NCBI GenBank assembly: GCA_025965895.1
Contig: JAOPWC010000073.1
Coordinates: 62,001 to 126,000 of the forward strand
Source of the DNA: Mycobacterium sp.
GTDB taxonomy: Bacteria > Actinomycetota > Actinomycetes > Mycobacteriales > Mycobacteriaceae
Length of the DNA stretch: 64,000 nt
Direction of reading: 5' to 3'
Both the position numbers and the translations under genes were made by a program. The first letter of the stretch is position 1. The number at the start of each line of letters is the position of its first letter. The notes beneath the pieces are model-generated. The model saw only the letters and a list, made by a program, of their open reading frames with translations, ran no database searches and was not told the origin of the DNA. Shown here piece after piece: positions 50,512-60,704 of this stretch.

Positions 50512-52791
50512 CTATGCCTTTCGGTTCAATGTCGCCGCTGCGCTGGGGCGAGATGAATCCTGTTCGGATGTCGGCAAGTGCCCGTCGGTGATTCCCAGGC
50601 GTTGGTGCAGCCAGACCAGCGGTTTGGGCGCCCACCACGTCCACGTGCCCAACACGTGGATGAATGCCGGTACCAAGACCATCCGCACCAGCGTGGCGTC
50701 AACGAGCACTGCCAGCGTAAGGCCCAGGCCGAACATCCGCATGAAGGATACGTGCGCGGCCATCAGTGCAGCAAACGAGATCGACATGACCAGCGCGGCC
50801 GCCGAGATCACCCGCCCGGTGCGGGCAAGGCCGAAGGCGACGCTCTCGTCGTTGTCGGCGCGGGTCTTGTTCGAGGCCAGCCAGAATTCACGGATCCGCG
50901 AGATCAAGAAGACCTCGTAGTCCATGGACAGGCCGAACGCAATGCAGAAGAGCAGCACCGGCATGTTGGCGACCAGTGTTCCCGTCGACGTGGTTCCGAA
51001 TGCGCCGAGGTGCCCGTCCTGGAATATCCAGACCAGTGCGCCGAACGCGGCGGTCAGCGACAGCACGTCGAGCACCAGCGCTTTCAGTGGAAGCACCACG
51101 CTGGCGCTCAACATGAACAGCAGCCCGAACATGATTGCCGCGATGAGCCCCAGCACCAGTGGCAACCGGGAGGTGATGGCACCAACACTGTCCCGATTGA
51201 TCTGCGCGACCCCGCCGAATTCGACCGATCGGTTGCCGGGGCCGGCGACCGCGTGCAGTCGGTCCAGCTGGGCCTCTGAACTGTCGGAGAACAGCGGTGC
51301 CGTGCTGTTGACCGTCAGAAATGTGCTGCCGTGGGCCGCACCTGTGGGGCCCGACGGCGGTCCGCGCCGGGCGCCGCCGATGAACGTGCCCGTTGGTGCC
51401 GATACCGCGGAGACGTCGGCGACGCGGGACAGGTCGGCGGCGTACCGCTCCATCTCGCCTTGCCCTACGGCGTCTGAGTCGGGGACGACGACGGTCACCG
51501 CCGTTGCCGAATCGTTGAGGAAGTCGCGTCGCAACTGGTCGCCGACCAGATGCGCTGATGCCGATTTCGGCAGCACGCGGTCGTCGGGGAATCCCCACCT
51601 CACTCCGAAGAACGGGGAACCAAGCACGACAAGCAGCGCAACGCCGGCCAAGCCGACGGGAATCGCGTGCCGCATGACGAACTTCGCCGAGCGATACCAG
51701 AATTGGTCCTCGATGGGTCGGCGCACCGGTTTGGGACGACCCCCCGAGCGCCGACCGAGGCGGCGGACATTCAGCGAGTCCAGTCGGTCTCCGAGCAGGC
51801 TGATGGCCGCGGGGGCAACCACCACCGCGGCGATCGCCGTGAACGCCACCACGGCGATGCCCGCATAGGCGAAAGACTTGAGGAAGTACATCGGGAACAG
51901 AATCATCACGGCCATCGACAGCGCCACTGTGGTGGCAGAGAACAGGACCGTGCGGCCCGCGGTGGCCATGGTTCGAACCAGCGCGTCCTCTCGGCCGGCG
52001 CCGTCGGCCAACTCGTCGCGGAACCGGTTGATGATCAGCAGCGTGTAGTCGATGGCCAGGGCCAGGCCGAGCGCCGTGCTGAGGTTCAGCGCGAAAATCG
52101 AGACGTCGGTGAAAACCGTGATGATGCGTAACACCGCCAGCGAACCCAGAATCGCCAGCGCACCGACGACGATCGGCAGTGCGGCGGCCAGCAGGCCGCC
52201 GAACACCCAGACCAGCACGAGGAAGCTCAGCGGAACCGCGATCGACTCCATCAACAGCAGGTCCCGCTGCGACTGCTCGGTGATTTGCGCGTTGACCATG
52301 GCGACCCCGCCCGAACGGACGGTTACGCCGTCGTGGTCATGTGCCACCTCTTTCGACAGGGCGTCGGCGTAGTTTTGCGCATACTTGTCCCCGCCGGTGA
52401 TCCCCGCGACGATGAGTCCGGACCTGCCGTCGTTGCTGACCAACTCGGCCGCCGCGGGTGGCGGTGCTGTCCATGCCGACGTGACACTCGCAACATGTGG
52501 CGATCGCTGCAGATGATCGACGATCTCGGTGCCCACGGCGCGGGCCGGTCCGCTGGCGAACCCGTCCGGCGCGGAGACGACGATCAGCAGCTGCATGTCA
52601 CCCTGGGAGAACTTGTCGGTGAGGAGTTTGGCCGCCTTGGATGATTGCGCATTCGGGTCCTGGAACCCGCCCGCGGAAAGGCTCTTGGCGACTGGGACGC
52701 CGAACACGCCCGCGGCAACCATGACCAGCGCCGCGACGGCAAGGATGTGCCGAGGTGCGGCGATGGCCAGCAGCGCCATGCGCTGAAGCAC
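50512..52791 (-). CDS. MMPL-family RND transporter
   Basis: 759 residues with 11-12 transmembrane helices and two large periplasmic loops (about 40-170 and 400-540). The proton-relay Asp-Tyr pairs are both present, [12 protein letters not shown] and [12 protein letters not shown]. MmpL proteins flip or export lipids and siderophores using the proton gradient. It starts at a GTG (52791) and its end is 26 bases upstream of the PKS start in the same direction, so the likely cargo is the polyketide or its quinone. There is no MmpS-type gene beside it. Confidence 0.88.
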   Translation of the reverse strand: MLQRMALLAIAAPRHILAVAALVMVAAGVFGVPVAKSLSAGGFQDPNAQSSKAAKLLTDKFSQGDMQLLIVVSAPDGFASGPARAVGTEIVDHLQRSPHVASVTSAWTAPPPAAAELVSNDGRSGLIVAGITGGDKYAQNYADALSKEVAHDHDGVTVRSGGVAMVNAQITEQSQRDLLLMESIAVPLSFLVLVWVFGGLLAAALPIVVGALAILGSLAVLRIITVFTDVSIFALNLSTALGLALAIDYTLLIINRFRDELADGAGREDALVRTMATAGRTVLFSATTVALSMAVMILFPMYFLKSFAYAGIAVVAFTAIAAVVVAPAAISLLGDRLDSLNVRRLGRRSGGRPKPVRRPIEDQFWYRSAKFVMRHAIPVGLAGVALLVVLGSPFFGVRWGFPDDRVLPKSASAHLVGDQLRRDFLNDSATAVTVVVPDSDAVGQGEMERYAADLSRVADVSAVSAPTGTFIGGARRGPPSGPTGAAHGSTFLTVNSTAPLFSDSSEAQLDRLHAVAGPGNRSVEFGGVAQINRDSVGAITSRLPLVLGLIAAIMFGLLFMLSASVVLPLKALVLDVLSLTAAFGALVWIFQDGHLGAFGTTSTGTLVANMPVLLFCIAFGLSMDYEVFLISRIREFWLASNKTRADNDESVAFGLARTGRVISAAALVMSISFAALMAAHVSFMRMFGLGLTLAVLVDATLVRMVLVPAFIHVLGTWTWWAPKPLVWLHQRLGITDGHLPTSEQDSSRPSAAATLNRKA

Positions 52792-52907
52792 GTCGGGCCC
52801 TTTCGCTCTGCGCTGCCGGGTGGTGTCCCGTCACTCAACGCTGGGTCAAACGCTAGGTGAGAAGTTTAGGGCTCCCCGCTGCGGTACGAGGACGGGCGGG
52901 TCAACGT

Positions 52908-54137
52908 TCACACCAGTTCGCTCAATGGCACGTCTGGGTCGGCGAGTCGGGAGATATCGACAGAAGAGCGCGAGTGGATCAACCTCTTCACGTCATCGAC
53001 CACGCCCCACACGTTGACGTTCATGCCCGCCAGCACACGGTCGTGGGCATCGAGCCAGAACGCGACGAACTCCCGCGTTCCGACATCGCCGCGGAAGACC
53101 ACCTGCTGGTAGCGCGGCGCATACCCGACGTACTCCATCCCCAGGTCGTACTGGTCGGTGAAAAAGTAGGGCAGCTCGGCGTACTCGGCCGACTCACCCA
53201 GCATGGCCGCCGCCGCTACGGCAGGCTGCTTGAGCGCATTGGCCCAGTGTTCGGTGCGGATCCTGGTCGCGTAGAACGGATGCTCTGCCGCGGCGATATC
53301 GCCAACCGCAAAGACATCACGATCGCTGCAGCGCAGCGACGAGTCGACGAGAACGCCGCCGTGGCCGGTGTCCAGGCCTGCCTGTTCGGCGAGTTGGATA
53401 TTGGGTTCCGCACCGACGGCGACGAGCACTGCGTCGGCCGCCACCGTCGACCCATCGCCAAGCCGCAGCCCCGTCGCGGTGTCCCTGTCGGTGGTGATCT
53501 GCTCGACGGTCGTCCTCAGCCGCAGATCGACGCCGTGCTCTCGGTGTAGTTTCGCGAAGACCTCGGCGGCTTCTCTTCCCAACGCGGCCAACAGCGGGAG
53601 TTCGGCGCGCTCGACGACGGTGACATCGACGCCGCGCGCGCGGGCGCTCGCGGCGACCTCGAGGCCGATCCATCCCGCGCCGACTACCGCGAGCGAAGCC
53701 CCCGCCCGGAGAGCTCGCTTCAGCGCGCTCGCGTCGTCGAACGTCCGCAGGTAGTGGACGCCGACGGCGTCCGCGCCGGGAATCGGAACACGGCGTGAGC
53801 TACAGCCGGTCGCGAGCAGCAGCTTGTCGTAATGCTCTGTGCTCCCGTCAGGCAGTGCCAGGGTGTGGGTGGCCGTGTCAAGCGAGGACACCCGCGTTCC
53901 GAGGCGCAGGGCCACGCGCTGATCGCGGTACCACGCGCGCGTGTGCACGGTGAATTCGTCGAGCGACTTGTTGCCCGCCAGGAACTCCTTCGACAGGGGT
54001 GGCCGCTCGTACGGCAGGTGGTCCTCTCGAGCGAACAGACTGATCCGGCCGTCAAACTGATTGTGGCGCAACGCCTCGGCGGCCTTCGCGCCGGCGAGAC
54101 CACCTCCGACGATCGCGAATGTGGAAGACCTCGACAT
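52908..54137 (-). CDS. Ferredoxin/rubredoxin reductase-type FAD oxidoreductase (Rv1869c-like)
   Basis: 409 residues. Two dinucleotide-binding folds are seen: FAIVGGGLAGAKAAEALR for FAD and LAVVGAGWIGLEVAASARARG for NAD(P)H, with the FAD motif DVFAVGDIAAAEHP and the reductase C-terminal domain from about 330. It belongs to the BphA4/putidaredoxin reductase class that passes NADH electrons to a ferredoxin for oxygenases or P450s. The ATG at 54137 has GGAGAA upstream. It lies 116 bases upstream of the MMPL gene on the same strand. Confidence 0.88.
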   Translation of the reverse strand: MSRSSTFAIVGGGLAGAKAAEALRHNQFDGRISLFAREDHLPYERPPLSKEFLAGNKSLDEFTVHTRAWYRDQRVALRLGTRVSSLDTATHTLALPDGSTEHYDKLLLATGCSSRRVPIPGADAVGVHYLRTFDDASALKRALRAGASLAVVGAGWIGLEVAASARARGVDVTVVERAELPLLAALGREAAEVFAKLHREHGVDLRLRTTVEQITTDRDTATGLRLGDGSTVAADAVLVAVGAEPNIQLAEQAGLDTGHGGVLVDSSLRCSDRDVFAVGDIAAAEHPFYATRIRTEHWANALKQPAVAAAAMLGESAEYAELPYFFTDQYDLGMEYVGYAPRYQQVVFRGDVGTREFVAFWLDAHDRVLAGMNVNVWGVVDDVKRLIHSRSSVDISRLADPDVPLSELV

Positions 54138-54212
54138 GGGTTGTTCTCCGATTAGTCGCAGCGTCAAATCCGACGTTACTTGTCGGATGGCACGGCTAGT
54201 ATCGCAAGTAGT

Positions 54213-54228
54213 TCGAACGGTTGTGTTC
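54213..54228. promoter_or_regulatory. Degenerate LexA (SOS) box at a 13E12-type gene
   Basis: TCGAAC and GTTC surround GGTTGT, a decayed form of the mycobacterial SOS box TCGAACnnnnGTTCGA with 2 extra bases. 13E12-type HNH genes often carry such a box, so it fits the pseudogene that starts here. Confidence 0.4.
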
Positions 54229-54980
54229 ACTCGTCACTGGTTCGGGGATTGTCGCGCCCGATGACGTTGGTGATGTGGGGCCGGATGGGCTTGCCGAGCT
54301 GATTGCGGTGACGCAGCGGCTGGAGTCGGTCCTGGTGGCGCGCCGGCTGGCTGCGGTGGAGGCGTTGCTGTGGCATCGCGTCGTGCCGGAGGACGTCGAC
54401 CCCGACAAGCAGTATGACTTTGTCGACGGGGTTCAGAAGACCTGTGCGGAGGTGTCGGCGTTGTTGGACGTCTCCGCGATGGCGGCGTCGTACATGGTGC
54501 ATTACGCGCAGGTACTGGGCGAGCGCTTGCCGAAGGGCGGGCAACCCGGCTGCCCGGCCAGGGAGAACAACAGCCGGCGGGCAATCGGCGCCCGGGTGCT
54601 GATCAACGTCGTCGCCGACGCGGAAACGGTCGGCGGTGGCCATGATCGCCCGGGCTACCTGGAAGGTTACGGGGTGATCGATGCCGAGCAGGTGCGCGAT
54701 CTGGCCGCGGGAGCCGTCCAGCGGCTGCTCGATACCGATCTCGTGACCGCTGACCCGTATTCTATGAGCCGTCAGCGGCGTTGACACGCGCACTTCGACT
54801 TCGTGATCTGACGTGCCGCTTCCCGGGTTGTGACCGACCCGCCGAGCGCTGCGATATCGACCATACTGTGCCGTTTTGTCACGCGAACCCGGCAGCGGGT
54901 GGGCTGACCGCACCCGAGAATCTCAAATGCTTGTGCCGTCAGCACCGGATGCACAAGCGCTTACGGCAGGCGAAGTTAGT
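54221..54980 (+). pseudogene. 13E12-type DUF222-HNH endonuclease gene, 5' and HNH part, broken
   Basis: The first frame (54221-54784) encodes a DUF222 part (LESVLVARRLAAVEALL, VSALLDVSAMAASYMV) and the late DUF222 segment GYLEGYGVIDAEQVRDLA, with the middle section missing compared with the family. Near 54760 the frame shifts: [10 protein letters not shown] stops, while the other frame continues as [23 protein letters not shown] into the HNH motif [18 protein letters not shown] and CLCRQHR. The HNH tail then ends in unrelated sequence at the 3' end of the cyclase gene. Deletion, frameshift and truncation mean it is not a working nuclease. The missing C-terminal part reappears at 56400, beyond the cyclase gene. 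Confidence 0.8.
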
Positions 54981-54997
54981 TTCGCCGCAACCCACCG

Positions 54998-56320
54998 CTA
55001 GGGAGACGCGACGGCGAAGAGATGCCACTCGTCGGGCACGCCCTTGAGGTCGTAAGCGCCGCGCTCCTCGAACTCCAACCCTGATCCGATCACGAGGTCC
55101 CGCAGCGTGCTGGACACGAGCACGTCGTTCGGCCCTGCCAACGCGCTCACCCGCGCACCGATGTGCACGCCGATCCCGCCGATGTCCTCGCCGCGAACCT
55201 CACACTCGCCGGTGTGCAACCCGGCGCGCACCTCGATGCCGAGGGACCGCACCGCATCGGGGATCGACATCGCGCAGCGGATCGCTCGCTGCGGGCCGTC
55301 GAACATCGCGAGGAAACCGTCACCCGACGTGCTCACCTCGCGACCCCGAAACCGATTGAGTTGTGCGCGCACGACTGCGTCGTGCGCATCAAGCAACGCA
55401 TGCCAGTCACGGTCGCCGATCTCCGCAGCCCGACGCGTCGAGTCCACGATGTCGGTGAACAGCACCGTTGCCAGCACCCGATCGTCCGCGACTTCTGCCT
55501 GGTGACCGGTGAGGAACTCGGCGACCTCCTGGAAGGACGCACGCCACTGCGGTTCAACGAAGTGGTACACGTTGCGGCCCGGGAGCTCAACGTATTTCGC
55601 GCCGGGGATGTGATCAGCGACGTACTTCCCCCATTCGGGCGGAATCAATTGATCGTCCGCGTGATGGACAACCAGCGTGGGCACGCGGATTGTCGGTAGC
55701 ACCGGCCGCACGTCCAATTCGGACGTCAACGGAAGCACGAGCGCGAGGGTCCCCGGACTCGCGGCCATCCGGTCTTGCCGAGCCCACCCTGCCCGGATCT
55801 CTTCGTTCCACGGCATATCCGGATTGATCGCATGCTGGAATTCACCGGTGCGCCACGGGGCGTCAAAGCCGGCAAGGAATTCCTCCGTGTCGAACCCATC
55901 GTTGCGTGCGCGCGCGTTATGCGCGAATCCGTCCTGCACGACGAGCGCGGTGGTACGAGATGGATGAGTTGCTGCGAACAACGCTGCCGTCGGCAACGCC
56001 CCGGCGCCCGCGAGAAGGACCGCTTCGCGACTTCCGAGATCGTCGAGCACAGCGGTGATGCTGTCGGACCATTGCTCCAGGGTTGGCAATGCGCCCGGCG
56101 CGACGGGATCGGATGCACCGGTGCCCGGTTGGTCGAAGAAGATGAGCCGGCCGAGCGAGGTCATCGCCTCGATCCAGCCTTGAAGGGATGGCAGGTCCGG
56201 AAGGATCTCGCAGCACGTGAACCAGTTCGGGACGAACACGATGTCACGCGAGCTCACCTCTGACGCGCGATAGGCGATGTGCAAGTCACCGTTGCGCGCG
56301 TATCGCGTCTCGGAGAACAT
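54998..56320 (-). CDS. Alpha/beta hydrolase-like and class III adenylate cyclase fusion
   Basis: 440 residues. The N-terminal domain (about 1-265) has an alpha/beta-hydrolase fold ([40 protein letters not shown]) but the nucleophile elbow reads LAGAGALP, with alanine instead of serine, so it is probably a sensor rather than an enzyme. The C-terminal domain (about 280-440) is a class III cyclase with metal-binding aspartates in [27 protein letters not shown] and [13 protein letters not shown]. tuberculosis Rv1900c has the same design. It makes cAMP (or cGMP) in response to a ligand. The gene splits the 13E12-type sequence on the opposite strand. Confidence 0.88.
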   Translation of the reverse strand: MFSETRYARNGDLHIAYRASEVSSRDIVFVPNWFTCCEILPDLPSLQGWIEAMTSLGRLIFFDQPGTGASDPVAPGALPTLEQWSDSITAVLDDLGSREAVLLAGAGALPTAALFAATHPSRTTALVVQDGFAHNARARNDGFDTEEFLAGFDAPWRTGEFQHAINPDMPWNEEIRAGWARQDRMAASPGTLALVLPLTSELDVRPVLPTIRVPTLVVHHADDQLIPPEWGKYVADHIPGAKYVELPGRNVYHFVEPQWRASFQEVAEFLTGHQAEVADDRVLATVLFTDIVDSTRRAAEIGDRDWHALLDAHDAVVRAQLNRFRGREVSTSGDGFLAMFDGPQRAIRCAMSIPDAVRSLGIEVRAGLHTGECEVRGEDIGGIGVHIGARVSALAGPNDVLVSSTLRDLVIGSGLEFEERGAYDLKGVPDEWHLFAVASP

Positions 56321-56399
56321 TGCGGAAGTGTAAGCCGGGGAGCGGGTCGAGTTTCGGTGTCTTGCGAGGTGCTCATTAAAGCGTTCTTTAGCGAGTCGG

Positions 56400-56837
56400 T
56401 GTCATCATCGGCTCAAAACCTTCGATCCCGGCTGGCGCGATCAGCAACTGGCCGACGGCACGGTGATCTGGACCGCGCCCAACGGCAAGACCTACATCAC
56501 CAAACCGGTGGGGGCCGAGGTGTTTCCCGAGCTGTCGAGGCGGCGCCCACGTACGCGGGCGCGGGAGCGCGCGCTGCGGATTGCGCGTGCGCGCGACCGC
56601 AACCATGCCCAGAGGCCGATCAACGATGCCCAGCGGCGACTGCGTGAGGCCCGCAAACGCGAGATCGAGGCGCGTCGGTTTCGGAATCACATGCGTGACA
56701 TGCTGTTTCTGTTCAAAGGTAAACCGAGCACCAGCCCGGCGTGCACGTGGGTCAACGATCCCTACGAACCCGAGGACCTTCCGCCCGGCTGGACACCACC
56801 ACCGCTCCCACCGCTGCCCGACGAGCCGCCATTCTGA
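56400..56837 (+). pseudogene. 13E12-type HNH gene, C-terminal fragment
   Basis: In one frame from 56400 this reads [20 protein letters not shown] and then [18 protein letters not shown], the characteristic C-terminal part of DUF222-HNH proteins after the HNH domain, ending in the family's PPF tail (DEPPF). There is no HNH or DUF222 part in front. A GTG at 56463 could open a 124-residue reading frame, but this looks like a relic. It is most simply the detached end of the pseudogene at 54221-54980, now separated by 1.4 kb containing the cyclase gene. It overlaps the convergent DUF72 gene by 76 bases. Confidence 0.75.
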
Positions 56838-57556
56838 AGGAGCTGTTTGAGTGTGCGCGCGTTCTTGACGGCGTAGCCCAAGCCATCGTTGTTGAAGTAG
56901 ACGAGCACTCTGCGGCCCTGTTCATGCCATTCCATGATCCGCTCTGCCCACCACCGCAGCTCATCGTCGGAATACGAGCCGGCATACATCGATTCGGTAT
57001 CTGGTCCGTGCATGCGCACATAGACCACGTCAGTGGTGGCGCGGAGCACGCAGGGCAGATGCGCCCCGCTCATGATGACGTATGCGGCCCGGTGTTTCTC
57101 CAACAGCGCGTAGACCGCCGGGTCATCCCATGACGGATGCCGCAGTTCGACCGCCACCCGGATCCAGCTCGGCATGCATCCGAGAAAGTGATCCAACCGG
57201 GCGTCATCGCGCTCGAGCTCGGGATGCACCTGCACAAGCAACATTTCGGCTCGGTCGCCGAGGGCGCGCCAGCATCGCTCGAACCGCTCTACCCACGGCT
57301 CTGGAGATTTCAGCCGCCGGAAATGCGTCAGACCCCGGTGCGCTTTGACCGACATTGTGAAGCCCTGGGGCAGCCGCTCCCGCCAGCCGGCGAACGTCTG
57401 GTCCTTTGGCCATCGGTAGAAGCTCGCGTTCAGTTCGACGGTGTTGAATTCCTCGGCGTACCGTGCCAGCCGGGCGGCCGCCGACATCCGCGGCGGATAC
57501 AGCACGCCGGTCCAGTGGTCATAGGACCAGCCTGACGTACCAATTCGCACGCCCAC
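56762..57556 (-). CDS. DUF72 family protein (YecE-like)
   Basis: 264 residues. The DUF72 TIM-barrel is recognised by [19 protein letters not shown] at the start, [28 protein letters not shown] and [11 protein letters not shown], ending VYVRMHGP and [15 protein letters not shown]. Role is unknown; some members contact metal or nucleic acid repair systems, without proof. It ends in a glycine- and serine-rich tail. The GTG start lies 7 bases after the stop of the HerA-like ATPase gene, so it is the last gene of that minus-strand operon. Confidence 0.85.
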   Translation of the reverse strand: MGVRIGTSGWSYDHWTGVLYPPRMSAAARLARYAEEFNTVELNASFYRWPKDQTFAGWRERLPQGFTMSVKAHRGLTHFRRLKSPEPWVERFERCWRALGDRAEMLLVQVHPELERDDARLDHFLGCMPSWIRVAVELRHPSWDDPAVYALLEKHRAAYVIMSGAHLPCVLRATTDVVYVRMHGPDTESMYAGSYSDDELRWWAERIMEWHEQGRRVLVYFNNDGLGYAVKNARTLKQLLQNGGSSGSGGSGGGVQPGGRSSGS

Positions 57557-57563
57557 GCGGCCG

Positions 57564-60500
57564 CTACCGGGGGAATGGGCGCTCCTGCGAAAGCGCGAGC
57601 ACCTCTTCTGGCGTGAGGGGACTTTGTGGGTGAAACGACAGGCACCACGGTGCCTGGATCTGGTGGAACGCCTGGCCTTCCGATGCGACGTAGAACTGGC
57701 CCGCGCGCAGCCGGCTGATGTCGGGCACCCGTCCGCCCTTCACTCGCGCAATTTCCTCAGCGGTGTCGATCTGGGTGGGCGAGTTGAGCAACCCGAAGAA
57801 TTGCGTGGCCGCGTTACCGGGAATCTGGTTGTGCAGTCCTTTGGGCGCCTGGGTCGCGAACACCAGCCCAAGCCCGTACTTACGGGCCTGAGATGACAGC
57901 GCAAGCGTGCTGAAGGTAGACGGCGTGAATTTGCCGGACGGCGCCAGGGTTTGCGCCTCGTCCATCACCAAAAGGCCGCCGAGCGGACGATCACCGGCGG
58001 GATTGCGCTTGATCCACGCGAACAGCGCCATCTGCAACTGGTTCACGAAACCCTGCCGCTGCTGGTCGGAAGGTAAGCCGATCATGCTGATCACCGACAC
58101 CCGCGCGCGGTACCCGTCCGAGGGAGTGAGCAGCACACCAGGGTCCACCGGAGTGCCGGCACCACCGAACATCGGGTCGTTGATCATCGCGGCACGCAGG
58201 TTCTGGGCCAATTCGGCGGCAATGCCCTTGGCATTGCTCATCGCGCTGACGTCGTCAGGCAGGTCGGCAAGCATGTCGATGAACCCGCGCAGCGTCGGGT
58301 CACGGCGCCGTCCGTACTCCTGCAGCGCTTCACGCAACACCGCCCGGGCATGATTCGCCCTCGCGGTGTTCCCGGTGATCAGCGCGCGCGGTTCAAGCGC
58401 GGCCACCGCGGAGTCGACAGCTTCGAAGAACTCGTCGACATCGTCGATCACGCTGGCGAAATCGGGCAGCGGCTGAAAGGCCAGCGGTCGGCCCCCGCCT
58501 CGCCGAGGCGTCCAGACCACAACTTCCGTCTTATCCAGGTAGTCAGTTGCTTTGGGGCCGTCCGAGGGATCCCAACCGGGTGGCGGTTCCGGCCAAGGTG
58601 TGCCAAGACGGGAAAGGTCGCTGTTGGGATCCAGCACAATTGAGGACACCCGCCGTCGGGCACTCTCCTCGACAATTCGCCGTATCAGAACGGTCTTTCC
58701 CGATCCTGATCCTGCGAAGATCGCGGTGTGCTTTCGCAGCGCGTCCAAGTCCACGGTCACAAGTTCCGTCGATGCGATGTCGCTGCCAAGCGGTATCGCG
58801 GTGGGGGAATCGAAGACGTGACCGTTATTGCGAGGCTGCGGCGGGGGGACGGGCTCAGGCTCCGGGATCGGCGGTGACTGCTCGCCCGCCTCATCGCCAA
58901 GGGCTTCGTGCAACATTGCGATTCCGTGCGCCGGCTTGCGGACGGCCAGCCAATCCTTGAGGTCCGCGTGGTCCTCGTGGATCAGATCGCGCAACGCGAT
59001 CATCGTCCGAAGGTCCGGGTCAGATACTTGCAACGTTCGTCCGCCGTTCTCCTCGAACTCGGTGACGACGGCGGCTGTCTTCTTGCCGGTAGGCCACGGG
59101 GTGTTGCGCAGCAGGCACAGCTTCCGCTTGGGTGCGCGGGCGCCGAATCCGGCGGCGTCGCAAGCTTTGCGGATTCGGGTGAGCGCGGCGGTGGCATTGC
59201 TTGAGGCGATCGCCCGGAATGCCCAGTGCTGTTCGTCATCGTTGCCCGGATCCAGGCTTTGACGCAGCCGACCGTGCAGAGTGACCCGCGCTCCCGGCAG
59301 CGGATCGACGCGAAATGTCTGTTCGGCGTCTCCACGCTCGACGATCCACGCCTGTAGCGCGGACGACAGCAATGCCGGCATCGTGGTGTCTTCACCCTCG
59401 GGGTCGAGTGCTGCCGCGGTCACTGCCCGCTGTCGGTACTCGGCGAAAAGCCGGTCAAGTCCGGAGTTTTCACGGGTCCTGGGCTCCGACTGCGCATCGC
59501 TTCGGCCATTGGTGTGGCCGGTGAGATGCTCGAGCTCGTCGACATCGCCGCGCCGCAGGCACTCCCGTATGTGCGTATCGGCCTTCATGAGCAGTTTCCG
59601 CGGCGTGTATTGCGGCGCATCGCCGAACGCGGCGGGCTTGATCGGCCAACTCGGATAGGGCGGTGCGAAGCCGATTTCCCTGTAGCTGGCCGTGAATCGC
59701 CGCTCCAGGATCGCCCGTCCGATCTCGGGCGTGGGCAGACCTTCCAGTGGCTCGGTCTCCCGGAATCGGTCCTGCACCGTGACTGTGGCTCGCTTGCGGA
59801 TGCTTTCCCACGCGATGGGGAGGCATGCGACGACCGCCACGGTGCGGCGCATCCACTGCCTGATCGACAACAGTCCGTGCGCGACGTGTTCCAGGTCGCG
59901 AGTGTCGGTCCGCTCGGCCGCGTCGTCGGTTCTCTCCGACGACTGTGCCAGCAGCGTGTCGATCTGGTCGACCGCCAGCACCGCCGGACCGGCCAGAGCC
60001 ACGAGTCGCGAGACGGCCTGCACCGTTTGCTGCGGCGTCCGGGTCGTCCCGAGGATGCCCCACGCGGTGCGTTCCTCGCCGCCCAAGTCCGCACTGCCCT
60101 GCAGGAACGCCTCACCGATGTCTTGCAACCCGAGGTCGGCAGCGCCGAGCAGTGCCAGCGCCCTCAGGGTGTCATGGCATTGGCGGACCGTCTCGCGTCG
60201 CGCCTTATGGAGGGCGCTGACGAATTCGTTGAGCGTCTGCGGTCTCAGTTCGTCGTCGCCGGCGATTGCGCGGCGTGCAGCTCGGGAAATGTGGGCGATC
60301 GAGGACAACCGCCACAGCAGTTCTTTCAGCTGGGTGTCGCGTTCAACGCTGGGGCGGCCGAGGCTCTCCAGAATCCCCGCGAGTGCAGACTGCCAGAAGC
60401 TGGTGGCGTCCAGGAGTTCGACGATGAAGAAGAACCCATCCGCGATCTGAACCTGCTCACGCACCTGGCCGAGCAGATGCGTCTTGCCGGAGCCGGCGGG

Positions 60501-60704
60501 TCCTCGCACGACGATGCCCAGTGGGCTGGCGTCAGGATCGCGGACCGCATCGTCGAACGCCGCCATCACCATGCCGAGGGCATGGTCGTGCAGGCCTTGG
60601 ACGTGCACGGCACCCTGCGGCCGCCACAGGTCGTCCGCCGTTGGCGCCCACGCCAGCCGCCGCCGCAGCACGCCAAGCGCTTCCCGCTCTCGCTCGTCGA
60701 TCAC
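57564..60704 (-). CDS. Dual-ATPase protein: AAA/ORC-like module and HerA-like module
   Basis: 1046 residues. The N-terminal ATPase (about 60-330) has Walker A RGPAGSGKTHLL (68-75) and Walker B AVLAVDQIDTLLA, like ORC/STAND switch ATPases. A middle region (about 400-620) is of unknown type. The C-terminal ATPase (about 640-1000) has Walker A IFAGSGSGKTVLIRRI (K670), Walker B GGLLVMDEAQTLAP (D915, E916) and a motif VFATQAPKGL, typical of HerA/VirB4-type DNA translocases. This pairing suggests recognition followed by DNA pumping. It starts at a GTG that overlaps the wHTH gene (GTGA) and is followed 7 bases later by DUF72. No sign of truncation is visible. Confidence 0.8.
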   Translation of the reverse strand: MIDEREREALGVLRRRLAWAPTADDLWRPQGAVHVQGLHDHALGMVMAAFDDAVRDPDASPLGIVVRGPAGSGKTHLLGQVREQVQIADGFFFIVELLDATSFWQSALAGILESLGRPSVERDTQLKELLWRLSSIAHISRAARRAIAGDDELRPQTLNEFVSALHKARRETVRQCHDTLRALALLGAADLGLQDIGEAFLQGSADLGGEERTAWGILGTTRTPQQTVQAVSRLVALAGPAVLAVDQIDTLLAQSSERTDDAAERTDTRDLEHVAHGLLSIRQWMRRTVAVVACLPIAWESIRKRATVTVQDRFRETEPLEGLPTPEIGRAILERRFTASYREIGFAPPYPSWPIKPAAFGDAPQYTPRKLLMKADTHIRECLRRGDVDELEHLTGHTNGRSDAQSEPRTRENSGLDRLFAEYRQRAVTAAALDPEGEDTTMPALLSSALQAWIVERGDAEQTFRVDPLPGARVTLHGRLRQSLDPGNDDEQHWAFRAIASSNATAALTRIRKACDAAGFGARAPKRKLCLLRNTPWPTGKKTAAVVTEFEENGGRTLQVSDPDLRTMIALRDLIHEDHADLKDWLAVRKPAHGIAMLHEALGDEAGEQSPPIPEPEPVPPPQPRNNGHVFDSPTAIPLGSDIASTELVTVDLDALRKHTAIFAGSGSGKTVLIRRIVEESARRRVSSIVLDPNSDLSRLGTPWPEPPPGWDPSDGPKATDYLDKTEVVVWTPRRGGGRPLAFQPLPDFASVIDDVDEFFEAVDSAVAALEPRALITGNTARANHARAVLREALQEYGRRRDPTLRGFIDMLADLPDDVSAMSNAKGIAAELAQNLRAAMINDPMFGGAGTPVDPGVLLTPSDGYRARVSVISMIGLPSDQQRQGFVNQLQMALFAWIKRNPAGDRPLGGLLVMDEAQTLAPSGKFTPSTFSTLALSSQARKYGLGLVFATQAPKGLHNQIPGNAATQFFGLLNSPTQIDTAEEIARVKGGRVPDISRLRAGQFYVASEGQAFHQIQAPWCLSFHPQSPLTPEEVLALSQERPFPR

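Noticed and set aside
56279..56647. 122-codon plus-strand ORF opposite the cyclase start
   Set aside because: It is in a different frame from the 13E12 C-terminal fragment and has no recognisable domain.
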